DNA of 32,902 nt from Planctomycetota bacterium. GTDB lineage: Bacteria > Planctomycetota > UBA1135 > GCA-002686595. This document shows positions 11,880-18,767 of this stretch, piece after piece. Each line of letters begins with the position of its first letter. The first letter of the stretch is position 1. Position numbers and translations under genes: made by a program. The stretch is from positions 1-32,902 of the forward strand of contig VGYZ01000037.1 of the NCBI GenBank assembly GCA_016872795.1. The letters are read 5' to 3'. The notes below the pieces were generated by a model. It saw only the letters and a list, made by a program, of their open reading frames with translations, did no database searches and had not been told where the DNA came from.

Positions 11880-12634
11880 CCTCGGCCTCCTACCTGCGCT
11901 GCGACCTGCGGATACCGGCGCGCGATCGAGCGCTGCGCGGCGGCGAAGACCAGCGCGCGGAACAGCCGGTCGTGGGCCGTGCCCTCCGGCGCCAGCTCGG
12001 GATGCCACTGCACGCCGAGCACGAACGCGTCGCCTTCGAGCTCGATGGCCTCGACGAGACCCTCGGCGTCGCGCGCGCAGACCTTCCAGCGCGCTCCGAT
12101 GTCGCGCATGGCCTGATGGTGGCGCGAGATCACATCGAGCGCGGGGACATCGACGACGCGCGCGAGCCGCGAGCCGCGCTCCGGCGTCACCGCGTGCACC
12201 ACGCCCCCGGAGTGCGGATTCTTGCCGCTCCATTCTTCGGGCAGGTGCTGGAACAAGGAGCCGCCGCCGACGAGTCCGAGCAGCTGCATGCCGTAGCAGA
12301 TGCCGAGCGTCGGCACGCGCAGCTCGAGTGCGGCCTGCGCGAGCGCGATGTCGAAGTCCTGCTTCGCGCTCGGCACCGGCTTGGCGGCCGCGTGCGTCGG
12401 ACCGAGCCCGAGTCGCGCCGTGTCGAAGTCGTCGCCGCCGGAGAGCACGAGCCCGTCGACGCGCTCGAGCAGCCGGCGGAGGTCGCTCGGGCCGCCGACC
12501 GGCGGGATCGCGACGGGCACGCCGCCCGCCTTGAGCACGGCGTCGGCGTAGCGGTTCTTGAGCGTGACCGCCGGGCTCGCGCCGTCGATCAGCTCGCCGT
12601 TGATGGCGACGAGCGGCCTCTCGCGATCGATCAT
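11876..12634 (-). CDS. Gamma-glutamyl-gamma-aminobutyrate hydrolase family (class I GATase-like, Peptidase C26)
   Basis: 252 residues, usual size for PuuD/Peptidase_C26 proteins. The opening VAINGE segment, VDGLVLSGGDDF (about 59-70), nucleophile elbow GICYGMQLLG with Cys113 (111-120), and VQWHPE with His211 and Glu213 give a complete class I glutamine-amidotransferase triad. Family members hydrolyse gamma-glutamyl amides such as gamma-glutamyl-GABA or related compounds in the cytoplasm. No putrescine-pathway gene is nearby, so the true substrate is uncertain. It starts at ATG 12634, 23 nt after the DUF4870 gene, and ends in an ATGA overlap with the next gene. A TAAGAT hexamer at 12646-12641 could be a -10 box for an additional start. 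Confidence 0.88.
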   Translation of the reverse strand: MIDRERPLVAINGELIDGASPAVTLKNRYADAVLKAGGVPVAIPPVGGPSDLRRLLERVDGLVLSGGDDFDTARLGLGPTHAAAKPVPSAKQDFDIALAQAALELRVPTLGICYGMQLLGLVGGGSLFQHLPEEWSGKNPHSGGVVHAVTPERGSRLARVVDVPALDVISRHHQAMRDIGARWKVCARDAEGLVEAIELEGDAFVLGVQWHPELAPEGTAHDRLFRALVFAAAQRSIARRYPQVAAQVGGRG

Positions 12635-12657
12635 GGCCGCATCTTACTGCGCCGCTC

Positions 12658-13146
12658 CTAGCGCACGACGCGCACGATCAGCGGGTAGCTCCAGCGCTCG
12701 CCGCTCGCCGCGCGCGCCGCGCCGACGAGCAGCGCCACGAGCTTCACGAACGGCAGCGCGACGAGGATCGGCAGGCCGACGAGGCAGCAGCACAGGAGCG
12801 GAAGCGCGAGCAGCTGCCACGCGAGCAGGTTGAGCTGCAGGTTGAGCGCCTCCTTGCCGTGGAAGTCGCACTCGGCGTCCGCGTCGCGGCGCGCGAGCCA
12901 CACGACCAGCGTCGCGAGCACGCCGACGAACAGGAATGACACGCCGAAGTCGAGCAAGCCGACGAGGTGGCAGGCCGTGGCCCAGCCGCTACCGGGCGGG
13001 GCGCCCGGCTCGCAGCGCCCAGAATTCGCGGAAAAAACGCCCTCAGGCGCGCTCGCGCCCGCTCCAGCGGGCTGTGCGGCGGCTGCCGACGCGGACATGG
13101 AAGGCGCGTTTTCTCCGAGGTTTTCCGGCGCTTGTTCGCTGCCCAT
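12658..13146 (-). CDS. DUF4870 (Tic20-like) membrane protein
   Basis: 162 residues. The first ~55 are a low-complexity Ala/Pro/Ser/Gly-rich tail. The hydrophobic core follows, with helices about 58-85 and 105-142, interrupted by the hallmark ECDFHGKEALNLQLNLLAW (about 92-110). The F/W-H-x-K/R-E/Q-A-L-N-x-Q segment between two helices is the signature of DUF4870 family proteins. Their function is unknown and they are distantly Tic20-like. It is the first gene of the minus-strand operon leading to aroB, with 23 nt to the next start. The long frame would allow internal starts, but ATG 13146 is the most upstream in-frame ATG I can support. Confidence 0.8.
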   Translation of the reverse strand: MGSEQAPENLGENAPSMSASAAAAQPAGAGASAPEGVFSANSGRCEPGAPPGSGWATACHLVGLLDFGVSFLFVGVLATLVVWLARRDADAECDFHGKEALNLQLNLLAWQLLALPLLCCCLVGLPILVALPFVKLVALLVGAARAASGERWSYPLIVRVVR

Positions 13147-13544
13147 GGGGCGCCCCTACAGCGACGGACGGCGGTCGTTACCGCGATGTGCCGCAGGCTC
13201 ACTAGCGCGGGAAACGCAAGGAAACCGCGATTCACGACGGCGACCCCGCCGATTTCCCGCGCATTTCGCGCATTTCGCCACCCGGTCTCGAGTGCCGGAG
13301 GCCGCGCTCCCGAGCGCCGCGGCCCCGCTCAGGGCCACGGACCGACCTGTCCCGCGACAATCCGGAGTTTTTTTTTCGTCCCCCGCGGGCGCGGAGCGCG
13401 CGCCGTGGCCGTTTGCAAGCGCGCATCCGGAGTTCTCGGAACCTCTGCAAAGCCTTGCTCGACAGGCACTTACGGCTGGAGGTTCGCGCCGCCCGCCGAT
13501 GCCGCCCGGCCGCGGACGCCATCCCTCCCTCACGGCCCTCTGGC

Positions 13545-13592
13545 CCACAACCTGTAGGGGCTGCTCGCTTGTTGTGCCTCAAGAAATTGTGC
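13545..13592 (+). promoter_or_regulatory. Candidate paired NrdR boxes
   Basis: Two 16-mers, CCACAACCTGTAGGGG (13545-13560) and CCTCAAGAAATTGTGC (13577-13592), match 10 and 11 of 16 positions of the NrdR consensus ACACWATATATWGTGT. They are separated by 16 bp (32 bp centre to centre), the spacing known for NrdR operators. The second box fills the spacer of the predicted nrdA promoter, ideal for repression by NrdR. Individual scores are weak; the spacing and position carry the argument. Confidence 0.42.
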
Positions 13593-13601
13593 CGCTAGCA
13601 T
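13572..13601 (+). promoter_or_regulatory. Predicted sigma-70-type promoter of nrdAB (TTGTGC-18-TAGCAT)
   Basis: TTGTGC (13572-13577) and GCTAGCAT with hexamer TAGCAT (13596-13601) are 18 bp apart. The same -35 hexamer, spacer and a near-identical -10 box recur at 30031-30060. Predicted leader length to the nrdA ATG is about 150 nt. Confidence 0.5.
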
Positions 13602-13756
13602 CCCGCCCGCGTCACGAGGGGCGGCGCTGCCGAGGAGGGGTTCTGAGGTGGTGCCGCACTTCCAAGTGCCGCGCCGCGTCTCGCCCCCCCCCGACGAGTG
13701 CGTTGTTCCTCCACCGCACACCACCCGCTACCGCCGCCACGAGCCAGAGCAGTCTC

Positions 13757-16204
13757 ATGGATCTCGCATCGCAGGCCACATCGCACACGCTCCATCAAGT
13801 CGAACTCCAGCCGCAGCAAGCACAGCAGGGCGAGGCCGCACCCCGCGCAGCCGCCACTGCGAGCGGCGAGACGCGCATGCGCGTGCGCAAGCGCGCCGGC
13901 GAGCTCGAACCCGTCGATGTCATGAAGATCGTGCGCGCCATCGAGCGCTGCGCGGTCGGCCTGAGCGAAGTCGACTCGATGCGCATCGCCACGCGCACGA
14001 TCTCGGGTCTCTACGACGGCGCGACGACGCGCGAGCTCGACCAGCTCTCGATCCAGACCGCCGCTTCGCTGATCGCCGAGGAGCCGCAGTACTCGCGCCT
14101 CGCCGCGCGCCTGCTCGGCGCCTTCATCGACAAGGAAGTGCGCAACCAGAACATCATGAGCTTCTCGCAGTCGGTGCGCGCTGCCCAAGAGAACGGCCTC
14201 GTGTCGAAGGCCACGGCGGATTTCGTGGCGCTGCACTCGCGCAAGCTCGACCAGGCGGTGATCGCGGAGAACACCGACCTGTTCGAGTACTTCGGCCTGC
14301 GCACGGTCTACGACCGCTATCTGCTCGTGAACCCGCATACGCGCGAGGCGCTCGAGACGCCGCAGTACTTCTTCCTGCGCGTGGCCTGCGGCCTGTCGCA
14401 CAACCCCAAGGAAGCGATCGAGTTCTACCAGCTGGTCAGCTCGCTCGAGTACCTGCCGAGCTCGCCGACCCTGTTCAACTCGGGCTCGGTCCGCTCGCAG
14501 CTCTCGTCGTGCTACCTGCTCGACTCGCCCCTCGACGACCTCGCCTCGATTTACTCCAAGTACGGCGATGTTGCACAGCTCTCCAAGTTCGCCGGCGGCA
14601 TCGGCCTCTCCTACACGCGCGTGCGCGCCCGCGGCTCGCTCATTCGCGGCACCAACGGCCACTCCAACGGCATCGTGCCGTGGCTCAAGACGCTCGACAG
14701 CTCGGTCGCGGCCGTCAATCAGGGCGGACGCCGCAAGGGCGCCTGCTGCGTGTACCTCGAGACATGGCACGCCGACATCGAGGACTTCCTCGAGCTGCGC
14801 GACAACACCGGCGACGAAGCGCGCCGCACCCACAACCTGAACCTCGCCAACTGGGTGCCCGACCTGTTCATGCAGCGCGTCGAGGCGGACGCCCTGTGGT
14901 CGCTCTTCGACCCCAAGTCCGTTCCGCACTTCACCGACCTCTACGGCCGCGCGTTCGAGCAGGCCTATCTCGAAGCCGAGGAGAAGAAGCTCTTCATGCG
15001 TCAGGTGAAGGCGCGCGAGCTCTACTCGCGCATGATGCGCACGCTCGCCCAGACCGGAAACGGCTGGATGACCTTCAAGGACGCGTCCAACGAGAAGTGC
15101 AACCAGACGGGCCTCGAAGGCCGCACGGTGCACCTCTCGAACCTGTGCACCGAGATCATCGAGGTCACGAGCAGCGACGAAACTGCGGTGTGCAACCTCG
15201 GCTCCATCAATCTCGGCAAGCTCGTTCGCAACGGCGCCTTCGACTTCGCGCGGCTGGGCGAGATCACGCGCGGCGCGGTGCGGCGCCTCGATCGCGTGAT
15301 CGACATCAACTACTACCCGACCGAGACCGCCAGAAACTCCAATGTCGCGTGGCGTCCCGTCGGTCTGGGAGTGATGGGCCTGCAGGATGTGTTCTTCAAG
15401 CTGCGCTTGCCGTTCGACAGCCAAGCGGCAGTCGAGCTCTCATCTCGCATTCAGGAGGAGATCTACTTCCACGCGCTCTCGACCTCGTGCGAGCTCGCGC
15501 AGGAGGCAGGTGCGCACCCGACCTACTCCCAGACGCGCGCCGCGCGGGGCCTCCTGCAGCACGACCTGTGGGGCGTGAAGCCCTCTGAGGAGCGTCGCTG
15601 GGACGACCTCAAGGCGCGCATCGCCGTCCACGGCTTGCGCAACTCGCTCCTGATCGCGGTCGCGCCGACCGCGACGATCGCCTCGATCGCCGGTTGCTAC
15701 GAGTGCATCGAGCCGCAGGTCTCCAACCTGTTCAAGCGCGAGACGCTCTCGGGCGACTTCATCCAGATCAACCGCTATCTCGTGGCTGAGCTCAAGGAGC
15801 GCGGCCTGTGGAGCGAGGACATGCGCAATCGCATCAAGGCGGCGGAAGGGTCGATTCAGGACATCGATGACATTCCGGCCGACCTGCGCGCTCTCTACCG
15901 CACCGCGTGGGAGCTGCCGCAGAAGTCCCTGATCGACCACGCCCGCGCGCGCGGCGCGTGGATCGATCAGTCGCAGTCGCTCAACCTCTTCATCGAGAAC
16001 CCGGTGATCGGCAAGCTCTCCTCGATGTACATGTACGCCTGGAAGAACGGCCTCAAGACCACCTACTACCTGCGCTCGCGTCCCGCGACGCGCATCCGTC
16101 AGACCACCGTCTCCACGCCGGCCGCCGCCACGGCTCCGGCTTCCGACGCTCAGGCCGTCGCCTGCTCGCTCGAGAACCCGGGTGCCTGCGAGGCCTGCCA
16201 GTAG
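13757..16204 (+). CDS. nrdA: Ribonucleoside-diphosphate reductase class I, alpha subunit
   Basis: 815 residues. It reduces ribonucleotides to deoxyribonucleotides with the NrdB radical subunit encoded 6 nt downstream. After a ~40-residue variable N-terminus comes an ATP-cone (about 41-130, MRVRKRAGELEPVDVMKIVR), implying allosteric activity control by ATP/dATP. The ten-stranded barrel has redox Cys252 (LSSCYLL) and Cys479 (AVCNLGS), the active-site Asn462/Cys464/Glu466 (SNLCTEI), and the radical-transfer tyrosines 770-771 (KTTYYLR). The C-terminal tail ends with Cys803 and CEAC (811-814), the thioredoxin/glutaredoxin-accessible pair. ATG 13757 is chosen, though its ribosome-binding site is weak and the frame is open upstream. 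Likely repressed by NrdR. Confidence 0.97.
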   Translation: MDLASQATSHTLHQVELQPQQAQQGEAAPRAAATASGETRMRVRKRAGELEPVDVMKIVRAIERCAVGLSEVDSMRIATRTISGLYDGATTRELDQLSIQTAASLIAEEPQYSRLAARLLGAFIDKEVRNQNIMSFSQSVRAAQENGLVSKATADFVALHSRKLDQAVIAENTDLFEYFGLRTVYDRYLLVNPHTREALETPQYFFLRVACGLSHNPKEAIEFYQLVSSLEYLPSSPTLFNSGSVRSQLSSCYLLDSPLDDLASIYSKYGDVAQLSKFAGGIGLSYTRVRARGSLIRGTNGHSNGIVPWLKTLDSSVAAVNQGGRRKGACCVYLETWHADIEDFLELRDNTGDEARRTHNLNLANWVPDLFMQRVEADALWSLFDPKSVPHFTDLYGRAFEQAYLEAEEKKLFMRQVKARELYSRMMRTLAQTGNGWMTFKDASNEKCNQTGLEGRTVHLSNLCTEIIEVTSSDETAVCNLGSINLGKLVRNGAFDFARLGEITRGAVRRLDRVIDINYYPTETARNSNVAWRPVGLGVMGLQDVFFKLRLPFDSQAAVELSSRIQEEIYFHALSTSCELAQEAGAHPTYSQTRAARGLLQHDLWGVKPSEERRWDDLKARIAVHGLRNSLLIAVAPTATIASIAGCYECIEPQVSNLFKRETLSGDFIQINRYLVAELKERGLWSEDMRNRIKAAEGSIQDIDDIPADLRALYRTAWELPQKSLIDHARARGAWIDQSQSLNLFIENPVIGKLSSMYMYAWKNGLKTTYYLRSRPATRIRQTTVSTPAAATAPASDAQAVACSLENPGACEACQ

Positions 16205-16210
16205 CTGGGA

Positions 16211-17272
16211 ATGGACCCCAAGAACTCCCTCACGCGAGCCAACGCCATGTCCGTCGCCATCGCCCAGCGCCCGATGATCCTGAACCCCGGCCTCGACCTC
16301 ACCCTCAGGCCGATGCGCTACCCCAACTTCTACGAGATGTACAAGTCGGCGATCCGCAACACATGGACGGTGGAGGAGGTCGACTTCTCCAGCGACCTCG
16401 TCGACCTGCGCAGCCGCCTCTTGCCGGCGGAGCGCCACCTCGTGCACCGCCTCGTCGCGTTCTTCGCCACGGGCGACTCGATCGTCGCGAACAATGTCGT
16501 GCTCAACCTCTACAAGCACATCAACTCGCCTGAGGCGCGCATGTACCTGTCGCGCCAGATCTACGAGGAAGCGCTGCATGTCCAGTTCTACCTGACGCTG
16601 CTCGACAACTATGTGCCCGACATCAAGGAGCGCGAGAAGGCCTTCGCCGCGATCCACAACATTCCGTCGATTGCGCGCAAGGCCGAGTTCTGCTTCAAGT
16701 GGATGGAGGCGGGCCTCGTCGTCGATCGCCTCGCGACGCCGGAAGACCGCAAGCGATTCCTGCTCAACCTCATCTGCTATGGGTGCTGCGTCGAGGGCTT
16801 GTTCTTCTACGCGGCCTTCGCCTATGTCTACTTCATGCGCAGCAAGGGCTTGCTCAACGGCCTCGCCTCGGGCACCAACTGGGTGTTCCGCGACGAGAGC
16901 ATGCACATGAGCTTCGCGCTGGAAGTCGCCGCGACCGTGCGCCGCGAGGAGCCCGCGCTCTTCGACGCGCAGCTCGAGCGCGACATCCACCAGATGATCG
17001 AGGACGCCGTCGACTGCGAGACGCGGTTCGCCGAGGACCTGCTGCAGGGCGGCATCCCGGGACTCTCCTCGCGCGACATGCGTCAGTACCTCGAGTATGT
17101 GGCCGACCAGCGCCTCGGCAACCTGAGCTTGAGCAAGCGCTACAACGCCAAGAACCCCTTTGCCTTCATGGAGCTGCAGGACGTGCAGGAGCTCTCGAAC
17201 TTCTTCGAGCGCCGCGTCAGCGCCTACCAAGTCGGCGTCACGGGCGAAGTCGCCTTCGACGAGTCCTTCTAG
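16211..17272 (+). CDS. nrdB: Ribonucleoside-diphosphate reductase class I, beta (radical) subunit
   Basis: 353 residues, usual length. It houses the metal cofactor that generates the radical used by NrdA. All expected ligands are visible: Asp89 (ATGDSIV), Glu120 and His123 (YEEALHVQFY), Glu195 (CVEGLFF), Glu229 and His232 (RDESMHMS). Tyr127 sits four residues after His123, where the radical tyrosine of tyrosyl-radical class I enzymes lies; this speaks against the Phe-substituted class Ic type. It starts 6 nt after nrdA. The ATG at 16247 (MSVAIAQRPM) is an alternative start. No terminator with a T-tract was seen after it, only GC-rich inverted segments in 17300-17340. Confidence 0.97.
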   Translation: MDPKNSLTRANAMSVAIAQRPMILNPGLDLTLRPMRYPNFYEMYKSAIRNTWTVEEVDFSSDLVDLRSRLLPAERHLVHRLVAFFATGDSIVANNVVLNLYKHINSPEARMYLSRQIYEEALHVQFYLTLLDNYVPDIKEREKAFAAIHNIPSIARKAEFCFKWMEAGLVVDRLATPEDRKRFLLNLICYGCCVEGLFFYAAFAYVYFMRSKGLLNGLASGTNWVFRDESMHMSFALEVAATVRREEPALFDAQLERDIHQMIEDAVDCETRFAEDLLQGGIPGLSSRDMRQYLEYVADQRLGNLSLSKRYNAKNPFAFMELQDVQELSNFFERRVSAYQVGVTGEVAFDESF

Positions 17273-17345
17273 GACGCGTCCAGCGCACCAGCTCCTCCGG
17301 CGCGCCTCCGAGTCCTGCCTTGCGCGGAGCCCCGGGGCGCGCGCA

Positions 17346-17375
17346 TTGGAAACCCGCCGAGGTGGTACATAGGAT
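17346..17375 (+). promoter_or_regulatory. Predicted promoter (TTGGAA-18-TAGGAT) for the DUF4375 gene
   Basis: TTGGAA (17346-17351) and TAGGAT (17370-17375) are 18 bp apart, the same spacing as the nrdA and 30031 promoters. The predicted transcript start at about 17382 nearly coincides with the GTG start at 17384, suggesting a leaderless mRNA. Confidence 0.45.
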
Positions 17376-17383
17376 CCCGCGCA

Positions 17384-17824
17384 GTGGACCCGCACAAGGA
17401 ACTCGAGTTGATTGCCCGGCCGTTCTCCGCGCGCGTCGTGCGCACGGGTCTGCGCTCGCTGTCCGAGCCCGAGCGCACCGCCTACCTCGTGTGGTGCTTC
17501 GCGCACGAGCTCGACAACGGCGGCCCCGACGCCTTCTTCTACAACGCGAGCGGTCGCTTTGCGGAGCAGACCGTCGACGCGCTGCAGGCGATCGCGGCGC
17601 GCGACCTCGCGGGCGCGCTCGAGGAAGTGATCGAGGGCTTCCCTGGCGGTGAAGTTCCCGACGACCAGGAGGAGCGCACGGAGGCGCTCGACGAGGCGGC
17701 GCGCGACCTCGAGGATGCGTTCGACCGTCTGCGCGAGGCGTACGAGGAGAAGGGCGCCGAGCGCGTGCGCAAGGCGACCCTGCGCTACTTCCACGCTCAG
17801 ACCGGTGGCGCTCCTGCCGAGTAG
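17384..17824 (+). CDS. DUF4375 / DMP19-like protein
   Basis: 146 residues from GTG 17384. The central region YLVWCFAHELDNGGPDAFFY (about 34-53) followed by NASGRFAEQT and a helix ending EEVIEGFPGG is the pattern of the DUF4375 family. That family includes Neisseria DMP19, an acidic DNA-mimic protein that sequesters a DNA-binding regulator. The C-terminal third is a strongly acidic/charged helix (DDQEERTEALDEAARDLEDA), in keeping with an acidic protein. Whether this one mimics DNA is unknown; most family members are uncharacterised. There is no Shine-Dalgarno, and the promoter overlaps the start, so the message may be leaderless. The next gene follows after 13 nt. Confidence 0.72.
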   Translation: MDPHKELELIARPFSARVVRTGLRSLSEPERTAYLVWCFAHELDNGGPDAFFYNASGRFAEQTVDALQAIAARDLAGALEEVIEGFPGGEVPDDQEERTEALDEAARDLEDAFDRLREAYEEKGAERVRKATLRYFHAQTGGAPAE

Positions 17825-17837
17825 GGACTCGGCGCGC

Positions 17838-18263
17838 ATGAGCCTCGAGTCCGCGATGCTCGGGACGAGCGCGGTTGTCGCCGGTGCCGTCGTGGGCGGC
17901 ATGGTCAACATGGGCCTGATCGTCGCGGGCTCGCAGCTCTTGCCGCCGCCGCCGGGCGTCGACATCAACGATGTGGCGAGCATCGATGCGCACATTGCCG
18001 AGTACTCGGTCGCGCAGCTGCTCGCGCCCTTCTTCGCCCACGCGCTCGGCACGCTCGTCGGAGCGTTCGTCGCAGCGCTCGTCGCGCCGCTCCGTCGCCT
18101 GCGCGTCGCGCTCGCGATCGCCGTGCTGTTCCTCGCCGGCGGCATCATGGCCGTGTCGATGATCCCGTCCGCGCCGCTGTGGTTCGACGCGCTCGATCTC
18201 GTCGTCGCCTATGTGCCGATGGCGCTGCTCGGCGCGCGTCTCGCCGCGCGCCTGCGGCCCTAG
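17838..18263 (+). CDS. Conserved four-TM membrane protein of unknown function
   Basis: 141 residues with hydrophobic helices at about 8-30, 60-83, 88-108 and 117-137. The sequence carries marks I recall from a widespread family of unnamed membrane proteins: GGMVNMGLIV (20-29), LLPPPPGVDIND (34-45), FFAHALGTLVGAFVAAL (65-81) and WFDALDLVVAYVPMALLG (115-132). No activity is known to me. AGGGAC lies about 12 nt before ATG 17838, and the gene follows the DUF4375 gene by 13 nt, so they are probably co-transcribed. Its stop codon shares the palindrome CTAG with the stop codon of the opposing asparaginase-like gene (18260-18263). Confidence 0.8.
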   Translation: MSLESAMLGTSAVVAGAVVGGMVNMGLIVAGSQLLPPPPGVDINDVASIDAHIAEYSVAQLLAPFFAHALGTLVGAFVAALVAPLRRLRVALAIAVLFLAGGIMAVSMIPSAPLWFDALDLVVAYVPMALLGARLAARLRP

Positions 18264-18754
18264 CCGCTCTCGAACACGCCCGTCGAGCGGTTCTTGCGCA
18301 CGTCGGCCCAGCCGAGCGCGCGACCGTTCATCGCGACATAGGTTCCGCGCGGCAGCGACTGGGCGAAGGCCAGCGCGCTGCCGAGGTTGAACAACCCGTC
18401 GGAGCTGCCGAAGGTGTAGGGGACCATTGCCCCGGTGAGCACAATGGTCTTCTCGATGCCGGCCGCGCCGAGCGTGCGCGCCGTCTGCTCCATGGTGTCC
18501 GTGCCGTGGGTGATCACAATGTGGTTCTCGGGAGCGCGACGGCAGGCTTCGAGGACGCGGGCGCGGTGCTCGTCGGTCATCTCGAGGCTGTCGATCAGCA
18601 TCAGCGTTTCGACCACGATTCCCAGCTTGCAGCGCCCGAGCCCGAGCATTTCTGGCATGTGCGTCTCGCGAAACTGCAGGCGCCCCTCGAGCTCGTTGTA
18701 GTTCTTGTCGAATGTCCCGCCGGTGACGAGGACGCGGATGGCGGGCGTTTCCAT
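18260..18754 (-). CDS. Single-domain asparaginase-like protein
   Basis: 164 residues from ATG 18754, half the length of a normal L-asparaginase (~325). The N-terminal-domain motifs are present: TGGTFDK with nucleophile-like Thr14, and VITHGTDTMEQTA with Thr85 and Asp86. IVLTGAMVPYTFGSSDGLFN matches the downstream strand. The C-terminal asparaginase domain is absent, and no lysine is visible in the stretch after NLGSALAF where the third catalytic residue (Lys162 in E. coli AnsB) would align. Single-domain members are a known group of unproven activity. An upstream ATG at 18766 would add four residues, but it lies in a TAGGAT -10-like hexamer formed with the previous stop codon. It is 13 nt downstream of the 18768-19535 gene. 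Confidence 0.82.
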   Translation of the reverse strand: METPAIRVLVTGGTFDKNYNELEGRLQFRETHMPEMLGLGRCKLGIVVETLMLIDSLEMTDEHRARVLEACRRAPENHIVITHGTDTMEQTARTLGAAGIEKTIVLTGAMVPYTFGSSDGLFNLGSALAFAQSLPRGTYVAMNGRALGWADVRKNRSTGVFESG

Positions 18755-18767
18755 GGCCGCGCGCATC

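Larger units (their letters stand above)
13147..13756. other. Intergenic region upstream of nrdA
   Basis: About 600 nt without a supportable gene between the divergent DUF4870 and nrdA starts. It holds a direct repeat (GCGCATTTC twice near 13257-13276), a T9 run at 13368-13376 without a convincing preceding stem, and the 10-mer ATCCGGAGTT at 13360 and again at 13425. The nrdA promoter and NrdR-like boxes lie at 13545-13601. The nrdA leader carries a small GCAC..GTGC hairpin (13656-13669), a strong Shine-Dalgarno-like GAGGAGGGG (13632-13640) and a C9 tract (13684-13692). No cobalamin riboswitch or tRNA was recognised. Confidence 0.6.

Noticed and set aside
13368-13376. T9 run upstream of nrdA as an intrinsic terminator
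   Set aside because: Only a weak four-base stem precedes it, and no plus-strand gene ends nearby.
13147-13756. Cobalamin riboswitch or tRNA in the nrdA upstream region
   Set aside because: No B12-box-like core and no cloverleaf could be drawn; the encoded reductase is class I, which needs no B12.
13595-15424. 609-codon minus-strand open frame opposite nrdA
   Set aside because: Exact antisense of a clearly real nrdA; Val/Glu/Arg/His-rich composition typical of the complement of GC3-rich codons.
17298-17345. GC-rich inverted segments after nrdB as a terminator
   Set aside because: Pairing needs a large internal bulge and there is no T-tract.
15440-18148. 902-codon minus-strand open frame opposite nrdA/nrdB and the next two genes
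   Set aside because: Crosses several convincing genes and has no family motif; antisense shadow.
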